A stretch of 22,867 nucleotides of DNA from a virus. A model generated the notes under the pieces. The model saw nothing but the letters and a program-made list of their open reading frames with translations. It was not told where the DNA came from and did no database searches. The DNA lies in the IMG/VR virus record IMGVR_UViG_3300030109_000558, positions 1-22,867 of that record. One strand, 5' to 3'. The number at the start of each line of letters is the position of its first letter. Position 1 is the stretch's first letter. Shown piece after piece: positions 1 to 7,001 of the stretch. The translations under genes were made by a program, and so were the position numbers.

Positions 1-2
1 TT

Positions 3-485
3 ATATCGAGAACAGATTTAGTTAAGAATAGTATCATTGATGGTAATGTAGATACTGATAAGTTTATACAATTTATTAAGGTTGCACAAGAAATAGAAAT
101 ACGAAATTATCTAGGAACGAAGTTATATGATAAGATAGGTGCTGATATTTCAGGAAGTGGTTTAAGTGGTAACTATGAAACATTAGTTCAAACATATATA
201 CAACCTATGTTGATTTGGTATGCACAGGCAGAGTATATTCCGTATGCTGCATATCAAATAAAAAACGGAGGAGTTATGAAGCACACTAGCGAAAATGCAG
301 AGAGTGTTTCAAAGAGTGAAGTAGATTTTTTAGTAAATAAAGCGAGAAATACTGCTGAATATTATACACAAAGGTTTTTAGATTACATTGATAACAATAG
401 TAATTTATTCCCAGAGTATAATCAAAACACAGGAGGGGATGTTTACCCAGATAGTGATGGTTTATTTAACGGATGGGTACTGTGA
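3..485 (+). CDS. Head completion / head-tail connector-like protein (5' partial)
   Basis: The reading frame is open from the left edge, so the N-terminus lies outside the window; 160 residues are visible. It begins ISRTDLVKNSIIDGNVDTDK and continues with helical segments containing FIKVAQEIEIRNYLGTKLYD and, near the C-terminus, an Asn/Asp/Gly-rich tail. This resembles the DUF6712-type proteins that Bacteroidota phages encode just after the major capsid gene. These are thought to be small helical connectors of the head-tail interface, although that role is inferred mainly from gene order. The internal Met at 207 should not be taken as the start, because protein-like sequence continues upstream without a stop. 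Its stop codon overlaps the GTG of the next small gene. The assignment rests on recognition of the sequence pattern, not on a search. Confidence 0.6.
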   Translation: MSRTDLVKNSIIDGNVDTDKFIQFIKVAQEIEIRNYLGTKLYDKIGADISGSGLSGNYETLVQTYIQPMLIWYAQAEYIPYAAYQIKNGGVMKHTSENAESVSKSEVDFLVNKARNTAEYYTQRFLDYIDNNSNLFPEYNQNTGGDVYPDSDGLFNGWVL

Positions 486-592
486 TATACAAACCAAAAA
501 ATAAAAATATAGTAAAATTAAAGAAATATTTAAATATGAATTGGCAACAAAACAATACTTTAAATTTAGAAATAACATATAAAAAGAGATAG
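482..592 (+). CDS. Small basic protein, translationally coupled (36 aa)
   Basis: A 36-residue frame that starts with GTG and overlaps the TGA of the preceding gene in a GTGA junction, the usual arrangement for translational coupling. The product is rich in Lys and Asn (reading MIYKPKNKNIVKLKKYLNM at the N-terminus) with no recognisable motif or membrane segment. It fills the whole gap between two clearly real genes and ends 2 nt before the next ATG, which supports it being expressed. An internal ATG at residue 19 would leave only 18 residues. Function unknown; possibly a minor virion or assembly protein given its place among head and tail-fibre genes. Confidence 0.4.
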   Translation: MIYKPKNKNIVKLKKYLNMNWQQNNTLNLEITYKKR

Positions 593-594
593 TT

Positions 595-750
595 ATGGCT
601 TTCGGTAAAATTTATGATACTACTTATTGGGGTTCTCCTGTAGAGGGGGGTTGGGGTGGTATATACTTTGATTTAACAGAATTAGAAGTTTTATCAGAAG
701 ATGGACTATACTTAATAACAGAAAATAATAATAGAATAATTTTAGAATAA
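595..750 (+). CDS. Small Gly/Trp/Tyr-rich protein (51 aa)
   Basis: A 51-residue frame from ATG, 2 nt after the previous stop and 1 nt before the next gene. The N-terminal half is rich in Gly, Trp and Tyr (KIYDTTYWGSP, GGWGGIYFDLTE) and the C-terminal half looks like one or two beta strands (LYLITENNNRIILE). Similar short proteins with a 'YWG...GWG.IYFDL' pattern sit between head and tail-fibre genes in flavophage genomes, as far as I recall; no function is established. The beta-rich composition and its position directly before the fibre gene make a minor structural protein or a fibre-attachment peptide reasonable guesses. Confidence 0.5.
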   Translation: MAFGKIYDTTYWGSPVEGGWGGIYFDLTELEVLSEDGLYLITENNNRIILE

Positions 751-751
751 A

Positions 752-2821
752 ATGGCAAACAAAAAGTTTTCAGAGTTTACGTTAAAAACCGATTCAGCTA
801 ATGTAGATTTCGTAGTAGGATATGATGGGTCGGACAACGTAAGGATAGCACCAAGTAATTTAAGTACAGGACTACCAACAACAGGAGGTACAATTACAGG
901 AGATGTTAAATTTAATGACGGTGTTGTATTACAAATAGGTTCTAGTGCAGATTTACAATTATTCCACGAATCTAATAATTCTTATATATCTAATAATATA
1001 GGAGATTTATATATCAGAAACTTTTCTGATGATAAAGATATTATATTTCAAACTGATGATGGTTCAGGTGGAGTAAAAACATATTTCCATTTAGACGGAA
1101 GTCAAGCAACAGGTGCAGGAGTTACATTTACAAAATGGGATGATTCAGGTGTAATCAGTTTAGGAACAAGCTCGGATTGTTATATTAGACACAATGGAAC
1201 TGAAACAAGTATTAAAAATGGTACAGGAGATTTAGTTATTCAAAACGAAGCTACTGATAAAGATATAATATTTAATTGTGAAGCAAGTGGTTCAACAGTT
1301 GAATATTTTAGAGTTGATGGTAGTGCTGAAAACATAAATATATCTAAAGATACAGTACGTGGAGATAACGTTAAGGCTAGTTGGGGGGATGCAAACGATT
1401 TTCAAATATATCACGATGGCTCTCACTCTTTTGTAAGTGAACAAGGTACAGGAAGTTTAATTACATTAGCAACAAACTATCAATTAAACAACTCTGCTAA
1501 TTCACAAAATATGATAACTGCTACTGATGGTGGTGCAGTTACGCTTTTTACTGCTGGAGCCGCAAAGTTAGCCACTACAAGTACAGGAATAGATGTAACA
1601 GGAACAACAGATACAGACAATTTAACAATAGCAGGAGCGCAAGGATCAGACGGGCAAGTATTGACTTCTACAGGTAGTGGTGTAGCTTGGGAAGATGCAA
1701 GTGGTGGTGGTGCTACAAGTTTAAATGGTTTGACAGATGTATTAATAGACGGAACGTCAAGTTATTTAGTAAATATACCTGCTAGTTTAAGTGGGAATCC
1801 TGCTGATAATACTGTTTTTGGTAACGGTGCAGGAAACGCATTGACATCAGGTTCAAGTAATACATTTATAGGACACGATGCAGGAGCAGGGGTATCAGGA
1901 GATGAGGATAACGTAGCAATAGGAGAGGGTGCTTTTTCAGCATCTAATGTATTTAAAGGCGTAGCAGTAGGTTACCACGCAGGAAAAAATAACAACGGAA
2001 ACTATAATGTATTTGTAGGAGAAAATGCAGGTTATAATACAAGTTCAAGTAACAATACTTCAGTAGGTAATAATGCAGGTAGAAGTTCATCAGCGTCTAA
2101 TCATTCTGCTATAGGTTACCAAGCAGGTTATTCTCAAACGTCTGGTAGTGGTAACACAAATATAGGGCATAAAGCAGGTTATGCAAATACAACCCAAGCT
2201 GATAGAACTATGGTAGGTTACGAAGCAGGGGAACACAACACAGGAGCAGCTTGTACTTTTATAGGACTTGCAGCAGGAAAAGGAAGTTCAGGTAATAGTA
2301 CAGGTGCATATAATACAGCCATTGGTAAAGAAGCAGGTTTAGCAATTACTTCAGGTACTCAAAATGTTTTAGTAGGTTCTTCAGCAGGGGATAGCATTAC
2401 AACAGGTGATAATAATATTGTTATTGGCTATGAAGCTGATAGTAGTTCTGCAACTGTTGATAATGAAATTACTTTAGGTAACTCATCTATTGCAACTATA
2501 AGAGCGCAAGTTCAAACAATATCATCTTTATCAGATAAAAGAGATAAAACAAACATTAAAGATTCAGATTATGGGTTAGATTTAGTAAACTCTTTAAAGC
2601 CTGTTACGTTTGATTGGAATATGCGAGATGGTGCAAAAGTAGGGCAAAAAGATTTAGGTTTTATTGCACAAGATTTACAAGAGCTAGATGACGAAAACTT
2701 ACAATTAGTTTATGAAAGCAATCCAGAAAAACTTGAAGCTAGTTACGGAAGATTAGTACCTGTGCTTGTTAAGGCGATACAAGATTTATCAGCAAAAGTA
2801 ACAGCATTAGAAAACGCTTAA
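752..2821 (+). CDS. Tail fibre/tailspike protein with C-terminal S74 intramolecular chaperone
   Basis: A 689-residue structural protein, probably the receptor-binding fibre. Residues 1-60 are a unique N-terminal region that probably docks to the virion. Residues about 60-260 hold three copies of a 'DLQIYHDGS...GDLxIxN...DKDIIF...YFxxDGS' repeat common in marine phage fibres. Residues about 350-565 hold about ten copies of a Gly/Asn/Ala repeat of the type IG..AG....SG..N, expected to form an elongated beta-rich shaft. The last about 96 residues are a Peptidase_S74 / intramolecular chaperone domain. It starts at Ser594 (SDKRDK, with Ser594 and Lys599 as the expected Ser-Lys autocleavage pair) and contains GFIAQDLQ and YGRLVPVLVKAIQ. 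In this family the domain helps trimer folding and then cuts itself off. A final short coiled coil (LSAKVTALENA) fits trimerisation. Confidence 0.88.
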   Translation: MANKKFSEFTLKTDSANVDFVVGYDGSDNVRIAPSNLSTGLPTTGGTITGDVKFNDGVVLQIGSSADLQLFHESNNSYISNNIGDLYIRNFSDDKDIIFQTDDGSGGVKTYFHLDGSQATGAGVTFTKWDDSGVISLGTSSDCYIRHNGTETSIKNGTGDLVIQNEATDKDIIFNCEASGSTVEYFRVDGSAENINISKDTVRGDNVKASWGDANDFQIYHDGSHSFVSEQGTGSLITLATNYQLNNSANSQNMITATDGGAVTLFTAGAAKLATTSTGIDVTGTTDTDNLTIAGAQGSDGQVLTSTGSGVAWEDASGGGATSLNGLTDVLIDGTSSYLVNIPASLSGNPADNTVFGNGAGNALTSGSSNTFIGHDAGAGVSGDEDNVAIGEGAFSASNVFKGVAVGYHAGKNNNGNYNVFVGENAGYNTSSSNNTSVGNNAGRSSSASNHSAIGYQAGYSQTSGSGNTNIGHKAGYANTTQADRTMVGYEAGEHNTGAACTFIGLAAGKGSSGNSTGAYNTAIGKEAGLAITSGTQNVLVGSSAGDSITTGDNNIVIGYEADSSSATVDNEITLGNSSIATIRAQVQTISSLSDKRDKTNIKDSDYGLDLVNSLKPVTFDWNMRDGAKVGQKDLGFIAQDLQELDDENLQLVYESNPEKLEASYGRLVPVLVKAIQDLSAKVTALENA
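935..1480 (+). repeat. Three in-frame fibre-shaft repeats (D-Q-I-Y-H-D-G type)
   Basis: Within the fibre gene, three stretches of about 55 residues share a common order: S-x-D-(C/L/F)-x-(I/L)-(R/F/Y)-H-(D/N/E)-(G/S), then GDL-x-IxN, DKDIIF and Y-F-x-x-DGS. They begin near 935, 1160 and 1385. The third is the least complete after its 'FQIYHDGSHSFV' part. Divergence at DNA level is high, so these are old protein-level repeats rather than recent duplications. Confidence 0.65.
1804..2450 (+). repeat. Gly/Asn/Ala-rich tandem repeat (about ten units) in the fibre
   Basis: About ten imperfect units of 20-25 residues, each with a core like 'N-x-x-(I/V)-G-x-x-A-G' followed by a Ser/Gly/Asn linker (for example GHDAG, GYHAG, GENAG, GNNAG, GYQAG, GHKAG, GYEAG, GLAAG, GKEAG, GSSAG). 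This matches the head repeats of trimeric adhesins and many flavobacterial and marine phage fibres. The units are shared at protein level and only loosely at DNA level. Confidence 0.75.
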
Positions 2822-2839
2822 TAATTAAAAATAACAAAA

Positions 2840-3085
2840 ATGTATAGAAATTCAGTAACATCAGATAATACTCCTGATTCACACAAAGCAGTAATTGCAG
2901 GGCAGATTGATGGGCAGTTAGCACAGGCATCAGCAGATGAAAATTTAGATGCTATAAAAGAGCATTTTAAATGGGTTTTAGCTAATGACTTTTATAAGAA
3001 TGAGTTAAGTTCAGAGCAAATTAGTTCTATGGAATCTTACTTGCCTGCAAATTATGCAGACGATTACGAAGATTTACCAAGTTAA
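2840..3085 (+). CDS. Hypothetical acidic protein (81 aa)
   Basis: An 81-residue soluble protein starting with ATG 18 nt after the fibre stop. It is acidic and appears helical in its second half (ENLDAIKEHFKWVLANDFYK, then SSEQISSMESYLPANYADDY), without Cys, signal peptide or membrane segment. I do not recognise the family. Its place directly after the tail fibre allows a fibre-assembly or minor virion role, but nothing in the sequence proves it. Confidence 0.6.
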   Translation: MYRNSVTSDNTPDSHKAVIAGQIDGQLAQASADENLDAIKEHFKWVLANDFYKNELSSEQISSMESYLPANYADDYEDLPS

Positions 3086-3120
3086 TTTAGTAACTTTATA
3101 TAAATCAAAAAATATATAAA

Positions 3121-3267
3121 ATGAAAATAACAAAAGAACAAATCAAAAGAGTAAACCAAGTAATTAATAATATGCCGATAGGTGTTTTACCACAAGCACA
3201 AGAGATTGTAAAAATCTTAAACGAAAGTGTAGAGGCAGAAAAAGAAGAACAAGAAGATGAAATATAA
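3121..3267 (+). CDS. Small helical acidic-tailed protein (48 aa)
   Basis: A 48-residue frame from ATG. It has a Lys-rich N-terminus (MKITKEQIKRVNQVINNMP), a middle helix (PQAQEIVKILNESV) and a strongly acidic end (EAEKEEQEDEI). It overlaps the next small gene by 11 nt. No family recognised. Expression is supported only by tight packing between neighbours and the clean ATG. Confidence 0.45.
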   Translation: MKITKEQIKRVNQVINNMPIGVLPQAQEIVKILNESVEAEKEEQEDEI

Positions 3268-3436
3268 ATTTAAAACAAGAGAGGATATGATTGCTATGTA
3301 TAATAGTATACCAACTCCTCATTCTAACGGAATCGTAATAGACGGAAACTCTTTAATTATAGAGTGGGATGGTAATGAACCAGAGGGTTGGAGTAAGTAC
3401 GAAGCTAAAGAAAAAAAATCAAAGAAAGATGGCTAA
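3257..3436 (+). CDS. Small hypothetical protein (59 aa)
   Basis: A 59-residue frame from ATG that overlaps the previous gene by 11 nt and the next by 8 nt. It starts MKYKFKTREDMIAMYNSIPT, has a short beta-like centre (GIVIDGNSLIIEWDG) and a Lys/Glu-rich tail (YEAKEKKSKKDG). No recognised domain. The overlap on both sides and the flavophage-like small-gene context argue that it is translated. Confidence 0.45.
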   Translation: MKYKFKTREDMIAMYNSIPTPHSNGIVIDGNSLIIEWDGNEPEGWSKYEAKEKKSKKDG

Positions 3437-3743
3437 AATAGGAGAGGACACTAATGTAACTTTAGATTTAAAAACTATTGGTATTATAATTACAGGCGCA
3501 GTAGCTATTGCAGGAACGTATATTACTTTGTCTGCTAGTGTGTCAAGCAATACAGAGAGTATAGAATCTTTAGAAACTAATAGTGTTAATCCTATCGAGT
3601 TTGAGTATAAAGATACTTTGGTGCGAGAAACCATTAAACGTATTGAAGAAAAACAAGAAACAATGAATGAAGATGTAAGCGAAATTAAAGATCAGTTAGG
3701 AAAGATTGATGAACGTTTATATCAAATCAGTAAAAACAGATAA
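3429..3743 (+). CDS. Membrane-anchored coiled-coil protein of the envelope/lysis block (104 aa)
   Basis: The frame is open from 3369, but the likely start is ATG 3429, overlapping the previous gene by 8 nt, because the upstream extension lies inside that gene and is Lys-rich low-complexity sequence. The 104-residue product has one hydrophobic segment at residues about 16-38 (IGIIITGAVAIAGTYITLSA) and then a long charged heptad-like helix (residues about 60-100; RETIKRIEEKQETMNEDVSE). This layout resembles XhlA/haemolysin-type or holin-accessory phage proteins. In Bacteroidota phages such proteins often sit just before the lysis genes. Function is inferred. Its stop overlaps the next start (TAATG). 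Confidence 0.6.
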   Translation: MAKIGEDTNVTLDLKTIGIIITGAVAIAGTYITLSASVSSNTESIESLETNSVNPIEFEYKDTLVRETIKRIEEKQETMNEDVSEIKDQLGKIDERLYQISKNR

Positions 3744-4075
3744 TGAGATGTGTAATAGTCCTATGTGCATTTTTTGTAACGGCTGTTTGTAATTCGCAGA
3801 ATAAAGATGATATTACAGTAATCAACTATACTGCAAAGTTTGTTGAGGAAATATCATTAAAACAATTCAAAGATTACAACCTACAAACCTACTTTATGAG
3901 TGAACATTCTAAAATGTTTGCTAAAGAAAAGGTAAAATATTTACCTACAATAATTCTATACAATAACGGAGAGAAAGTTCTGAAAATTGAAAGTGGTATA
4001 GATTTAAAGCTCCCAGAAAATTGGGAAGATACTCTCTCTGAAGAAATCGAAATATTACTCCAAGATAAATTTTAA
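3743..4075 (+). CDS. Secreted thioredoxin-fold-like protein lacking CxxC (110 aa)
   Basis: A 110-residue protein whose first about 19 residues (MRCVIVLCAFFVTAVCNSQ) look like a signal peptide. The Cys at 16 is in a poor lipobox (TAVC), so cleavage by signal peptidase I after NSQ seems more likely than lipidation. The mature part contains KYLPTIILYNNGEKV followed by IESG, which matches the cis-proline loop and following strand of a thioredoxin fold (compare 'VPTLILFKDGE'). The usual catalytic CxxC is absent, so redox activity is unlikely. It overlaps the upstream gene by 1 nt and is followed 2 nt later by another secreted protein. Possibly an envelope-acting or lysis-accessory factor. Confidence 0.55.
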   Translation: MRCVIVLCAFFVTAVCNSQNKDDITVINYTAKFVEEISLKQFKDYNLQTYFMSEHSKMFAKEKVKYLPTIILYNNGEKVLKIESGIDLKLPENWEDTLSEEIEILLQDKF

Positions 4076-4077
4076 TT

Positions 4078-5220
4078 ATGAAAAAACTACTAACCATTAT
4101 ATTATTATTGTTTGCGACTACTTTATTTTCACAAGTAATAGGAGAGCCAAGCAAGAAAGAAGATAAGATCGTAAAGAAATACAAGTTTAAAACATTTTTT
4201 AAAGATATATTTAAATATTCAACTCCTTATGTAAGTTATTCAGAAAACAATAGTTTACAGGGCAGACAGACGTTTTATGTAACACAGGAAAGCGAACTAA
4301 TAGAAACCACAGTAAAAAACCCTAACAACTTTGCATTTAACTTTGGTATTAGAAAGATTGCTAGATTTTCTTATGAAGATAGAGTTAATTGGTATGACGG
4401 AAACGAATCAAGAAGTGTAACACAAAACTCTAACGTAGGAAACGTAGATGGACTAGAATATCTATTTAACATATCAAATGGAAGACAACAAAGCAGAGAG
4501 TTTACTAATAAGCAATTCTTTGTAAGATACGTTGGCAAACACTATATACTAAAAGCAGAACACTTAAAAAACGATATTGTAGATATTGAATACAGCTCGT
4601 TAGATGCACGATTTAAACTTCCGATAGGTAAAAGACTTAATTTAAGTTTTGGCGCAATAGCACGTACTAATCCTGTCGCATACGGACACAATCCTATACA
4701 GAATTATCTTGAAGATAACGCTTGGTGGACTTTAAGCTACGATTACGCTAATCACACAGACCAACTTTATGAAATGATTGATCCTTTTACACAAGAATCT
4801 TTAGGTTATGATTATTTGTGGTATGACCAAAATGGTCAATTAATAAGTTCATCAGATGAGGACTACAGAAGATTACACTTTGGTAGAGTTGTAAATAGAT
4901 ATAATGACGAAGAACTAGCAAAGATAGGCGACTTTACTTATTTATCTGGTGTCTTGGGTTTAGATTATTATTTCTACCGAAAGAATGTTTGGATTCACGC
5001 TTTCGCAAATGCTTTAAGTTACCACAAACTTTTAGAGGGAGATGAAAGATATTCTTATGATAATTTCATAGGAGATGACAAATGGGTAGATATACAAAGT
5101 GGAATTATCTTTGGTTTCAGAATTAATAAATGGTTTGGGTTATTTTCAGAATATAACTATCAATCATATTGGGGTAGAGAGATACAAGAAATCAAAACAG
5201 GTATAAACATAAAATTCTAA
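4078..5220 (+). CDS. Secreted outer-membrane beta-barrel-like protein (380 aa)
   Basis: A 380-residue protein with a clear signal peptide (MKKLLTIILLLFATTLFSQ, with a flavobacterial-style SQ end). The rest is rich in aromatic residues in alternating strands (for example FAFNFGIRKIARFSYEDRVNWY, LNLSFGAIARTNP, WVDIQSGIIFGFRINKWFGLFSEYNY) and ends in ...GINIKF. A C-terminal Phe preceded by alternating hydrophobic residues is the typical beta-signal of outer-membrane barrels inserted by the BAM machinery. No plug or TonB box is seen. It sits 2 nt after the previous secreted gene and just before the endolysin. It could block superinfection, alter the host surface or help outer-membrane disruption; a virion role cannot be excluded. 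Confidence 0.55.
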   Translation: MKKLLTIILLLFATTLFSQVIGEPSKKEDKIVKKYKFKTFFKDIFKYSTPYVSYSENNSLQGRQTFYVTQESELIETTVKNPNNFAFNFGIRKIARFSYEDRVNWYDGNESRSVTQNSNVGNVDGLEYLFNISNGRQQSREFTNKQFFVRYVGKHYILKAEHLKNDIVDIEYSSLDARFKLPIGKRLNLSFGAIARTNPVAYGHNPIQNYLEDNAWWTLSYDYANHTDQLYEMIDPFTQESLGYDYLWYDQNGQLISSSDEDYRRLHFGRVVNRYNDEELAKIGDFTYLSGVLGLDYYFYRKNVWIHAFANALSYHKLLEGDERYSYDNFIGDDKWVDIQSGIIFGFRINKWFGLFSEYNYQSYWGREIQEIKTGINIKF

Positions 5221-5223
5221 TAA

Positions 5224-5682
5224 ATGCAAATAAGCAAACATATTTCTTATAAAGAAGCAGTACACAGCGCAACAGCCAAGCGTAGAGGTATAGAGAATGT
5301 GCCTAACGACAACCAATTAGATAATATGTATAAAGTAGCAGAATTTATATTTGAGCCTTTAAGATTGTATGTTGGTGGTGCTATAAAGATTACGTCTTTC
5401 TTTAGAAGTCCTAAACTTAATACTGCTATTGGTGGTTCTACTAAATCACAACATTGTAAAGGACAAGCTATAGATATTGATGATGTGTTTGGGCATAAAA
5501 CCAATTATGAGATGTTTAACTACATAAGAGAGAATTTAGATTTTGACCAACTTATATACGAGTTTGGAAGTAATGACAATCCTGATTGGGTACACGTTTC
5601 ATATGTATCTAGCAGAGAAAATCGTAACAGAGTTTTGAGAGCGATAAGAGAAAACGGAAAAACAAGATACGAATTATATTAA
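5224..5682 (+). CDS. Endolysin: M15-family L,D/D,D-peptidase
   Basis: A 152-residue Peptidase_M15 protein of the VanY/DD-carboxypeptidase-like type used by phages as endolysin to cut peptidoglycan cross-links or stems. The zinc ligands are visible: His77 in SQHCKGQAIDID, Asp84 in the same motif and His124 in DWVHVSY. 'ITSFFRSPKLN' (residues 56-65) is the usual conserved strand and loop before the first ligand. Length is normal for the family. There is no signal peptide, so release through the holin encoded 136 nt downstream is expected. The stop codon overlaps the ATG of the next tiny gene by 1 nt. Confidence 0.85.
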   Translation: MQISKHISYKEAVHSATAKRRGIENVPNDNQLDNMYKVAEFIFEPLRLYVGGAIKITSFFRSPKLNTAIGGSTKSQHCKGQAIDIDDVFGHKTNYEMFNYIRENLDFDQLIYEFGSNDNPDWVHVSYVSSRENRNRVLRAIRENGKTRYELY

Positions 5683-5825
5683 TGGACTTTTCTATAATAC
5701 TTCTATTACCAAACGGAGTTAATTTAGGCTTTAATTATTTTCCTGCTAACGAAGAATTTAATTATGAGGAGTTAAATATATATTTTGTGTTTGTACAATT
5801 TAAATGGAGATTTTATTATGAGTAA
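5682..5825 (+). CDS. Tiny aromatic-rich protein between endolysin and holin (47 aa)
   Basis: A 47-residue frame from ATG whose first base is the last base of the endolysin stop (TAATG). It overlaps the holin start by 8 nt. The product is rich in Phe, Tyr and Asn (MDFSIILLLPNGVNLGFNYF, then NIYFVFVQFKWRFYYE) and is probably beta-structured or loosely membrane-associated. Coupled junctions on both sides suggest it is translated as part of the lysis cassette. No family recognised. Confidence 0.5.
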   Translation: MDFSIILLLPNGVNLGFNYFPANEEFNYEELNIYFVFVQFKWRFYYE

Positions 5826-6273
5826 AAAGAAATTCAAAGAAACTACAATTGGCAAACTTTTATTAGGTGCTACAAGTGTAATTAATCCTACATTAGGTAA
5901 TGTGTTACAAGGTGTAACAAGTCCACAAGAAGCGATTGCAGAAATAACTAAATCAGATGCTCCACAAGAAGATAAGATAAAACTTCAACAACTAATATAC
6001 GACCAACAAAGTAAAGAGATACAAGCTATAACTTCAAGATGGGAAGCAGATAGTATGTCTGATTCTTGGTTGAGTAAAAACGTAAGACCTTTAGTATTGG
6101 TATGGTGTATATGTATATTTTCTTTAGCAGGTATATTAGACAGTATTGACAATGTGCCTTTTCACATAAACGAAACTTGGAATGATACTTTTGAGAAAGT
6201 AATGATGGCAGTAGTGTTAGCTTACTTTGGTGGTAGAACTACAGAAAAAGCTACAAGTCTGTTTAAAAAATAG
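5818..6273 (+). CDS. Holin, GTA-type / 3TM-holin family-like
   Basis: The frame is open from 5785, but ATG 5818 gives a 151-residue protein beginning MSKKKFKETTIGKLLLG, the usual N-terminus of this family. The conserved core WEADSMSDSWLSKNVRPLVLVW (Trp75 to Trp96) is characteristic of the phage/gene-transfer-agent holin family (PF11351-like). Two hydrophobic segments follow at residues about 91-109 and 125-140, with a charged cytoplasmic C-terminus (RTTEKATSLFKK). The role is to permeabilise the inner membrane and release the endolysin encoded just upstream. The last gene before an AT-rich gap, it probably closes the late lysis operon. Confidence 0.8.
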   Translation: MSKKKFKETTIGKLLLGATSVINPTLGNVLQGVTSPQEAIAEITKSDAPQEDKIKLQQLIYDQQSKEIQAITSRWEADSMSDSWLSKNVRPLVLVWCICIFSLAGILDSIDNVPFHINETWNDTFEKVMMAVVLAYFGGRTTEKATSLFKK

Positions 6274-6381
6274 GGGTATATATAATTCATATATATTATT
6301 TATAGAGTAAGTTGTTTAAGGGATCAGTATATATTATATATATATAGGCGAAGTTATATATATTTTTTGTAATTTCAAACA
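6274..6381 (+). other. AT-rich intergenic stretch with TATA-type inverted repeats
   Basis: This 108-nt gap holds alternating TA tracts, including a 7-bp inverted repeat around a 5-nt loop (TATATAT-AATTC-ATATATA near 6285-6303), a long TATA run at 6329-6346 and a further GTTATATATATTTTTT before the next gene. No gene is visible. It separates the lysis block from the DNA-metabolism block, so it probably carries a promoter. An AT-rich unwinding element of an origin is also possible. No clear Bacteroidota promoter (TTG, about 20 nt, TAnnTTTG) was found. Confidence 0.45.
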
Positions 6382-6780
6382 ATGCCTAGAAAAACCTCAC
6401 GAAAAAATTTAATAAAAAAATTAGATGCTGTATTTAGCGAATACGTTAGACGTAAATATGCAGACAAAAACGGCATAGTATCTTGCTATACTTGTGGTAA
6501 GAAAAAATTTTGGAAAGGAGATGGGATGCAGAACGGACACTTTATTTCAAGAAGATCTAGAATATTAAGATGGAGAGAATCTAATTGTAGACCACAATGT
6601 TATTCTTGTAATGTTATGAGATATGGAGAATCGTATATTTTTGGTGTAAAGTTAAATGAAGAATATGGTTATAATATTGCAGAAGAATTGTTAATAGAAA
6701 GCAAAAAAATAATTAAACAATCTGACGAAGATTTAGTAAATTTAATAAATCATTATAAAGAAAAAATAAATTTGTTATAG
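6382..6780 (+). CDS. ninG: NinG/Rap-like recombination protein (HNH-type zinc fold)
   Basis: A 132-residue protein matching the lambda NinG (Rap) family, which acts on Holliday junctions and other branched DNA in phage recombination. Visible features are a first zinc knuckle Cys35-x2-Cys38 (SCYTCGKK), the central QNGHFISRRS (His53) and a second cysteine cluster Cys69, Cys73, Cys76 in NCRPQCYSCN, followed by the conserved RYGESYIFG. The N-terminus is basic, as usual. It is the first gene after the AT-rich gap and is followed by a strong terminator, so it may be its own transcription unit. The family assignment is strong; exact activity is inferred. Confidence 0.8.
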   Translation: MPRKTSRKNLIKKLDAVFSEYVRRKYADKNGIVSCYTCGKKKFWKGDGMQNGHFISRRSRILRWRESNCRPQCYSCNVMRYGESYIFGVKLNEEYGYNIAEELLIESKKIIKQSDEDLVNLINHYKEKINLL

Positions 6781-6797
6781 TTTTTTCCTTTGTTTTT

Positions 6798-6832
6798 AGA
6801 GGGGTTTATTTCGGTAAGCCTCTTTTTTTTTA
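6798..6832 (+). terminator. Rho-independent terminator after ninG
   Basis: A hairpin with inner stem GGTTTA/TAAGCC (6803-6808 with 6815-6820, one G-T pair), loop TTTCGG, and an outer AGA/TCT extension with a GG bulge. It is followed at once by a run of nine T. It lies 18 nt after the ninG stop and before a fresh ATG at 6888. Confidence 0.85.
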
Positions 6833-6842
6833 TTAACAATAG

Positions 6843-6872
6843 TTTATTTTTAAAATATTTTTTATAACTTTA
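6843..6872 (+). promoter_or_regulatory. Possible Bacteroidota-type promoter before the ssDNA-binding genes
   Basis: TTTA at 6843-6846 and TAACTTTA at 6865-6872 are separated by 18 nt, a degraded match to the TTTG / TAnnTTTG pattern of Bacteroidota primary-sigma promoters. A promoter is expected here, because a strong terminator lies upstream and the next ATG is at 6888. Each box has a mismatch. Confidence 0.25.
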
Positions 6873-6887
6873 AGAAAAATAAATATT

Positions 6888-7001
6888 ATGGAAACACCAA
6901 AAGATCAGTTAATAGAATTGTATTATCAAAGAGTACAAGCTATGACCGAAAAAATTAATCAATTACAAACACAATTAAATTATTATGAAAGGAAAAATTA
7001 A
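6888..7001 (+). CDS. Tiny coiled-coil protein (37 aa)
   Basis: A 37-residue frame from ATG, entirely helical in appearance with heptad spacing (LIELYYQRVQAMTEKINQLQ). It is the first frame after the ninG terminator and overlaps the next gene by 17 nt. The spacing after the terminator and the coiled-coil content suggest a real small protein, perhaps a regulator or partner of the OB-fold proteins that follow. No family recognised. Confidence 0.5.
   Translation: METPKDQLIELYYQRVQAMTEKINQLQTQLNYYERKN

Noticed and set aside
1804-2450. Repeat array as a CRISPR-like or DNA-level tandem repeat
   Set aside because: Units vary in length and DNA sequence, stay in frame and encode a regular protein repeat, so they are fibre-shaft repeats.
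3086-3120. TAACTTTA at 3091-3098 as a promoter -7 box before the 48-residue gene
   Set aside because: No TTTG or TTG element at the required spacing upstream; the gap is only 35 nt in an otherwise continuous operon.
3419-3634. Minus-strand open frame of about 70 codons opposite the coiled-coil gene
   Set aside because: It lies entirely opposite a better-supported + strand gene with a membrane segment, has no plausible start context and no homology-like motif; all convincing genes are on the + strand.
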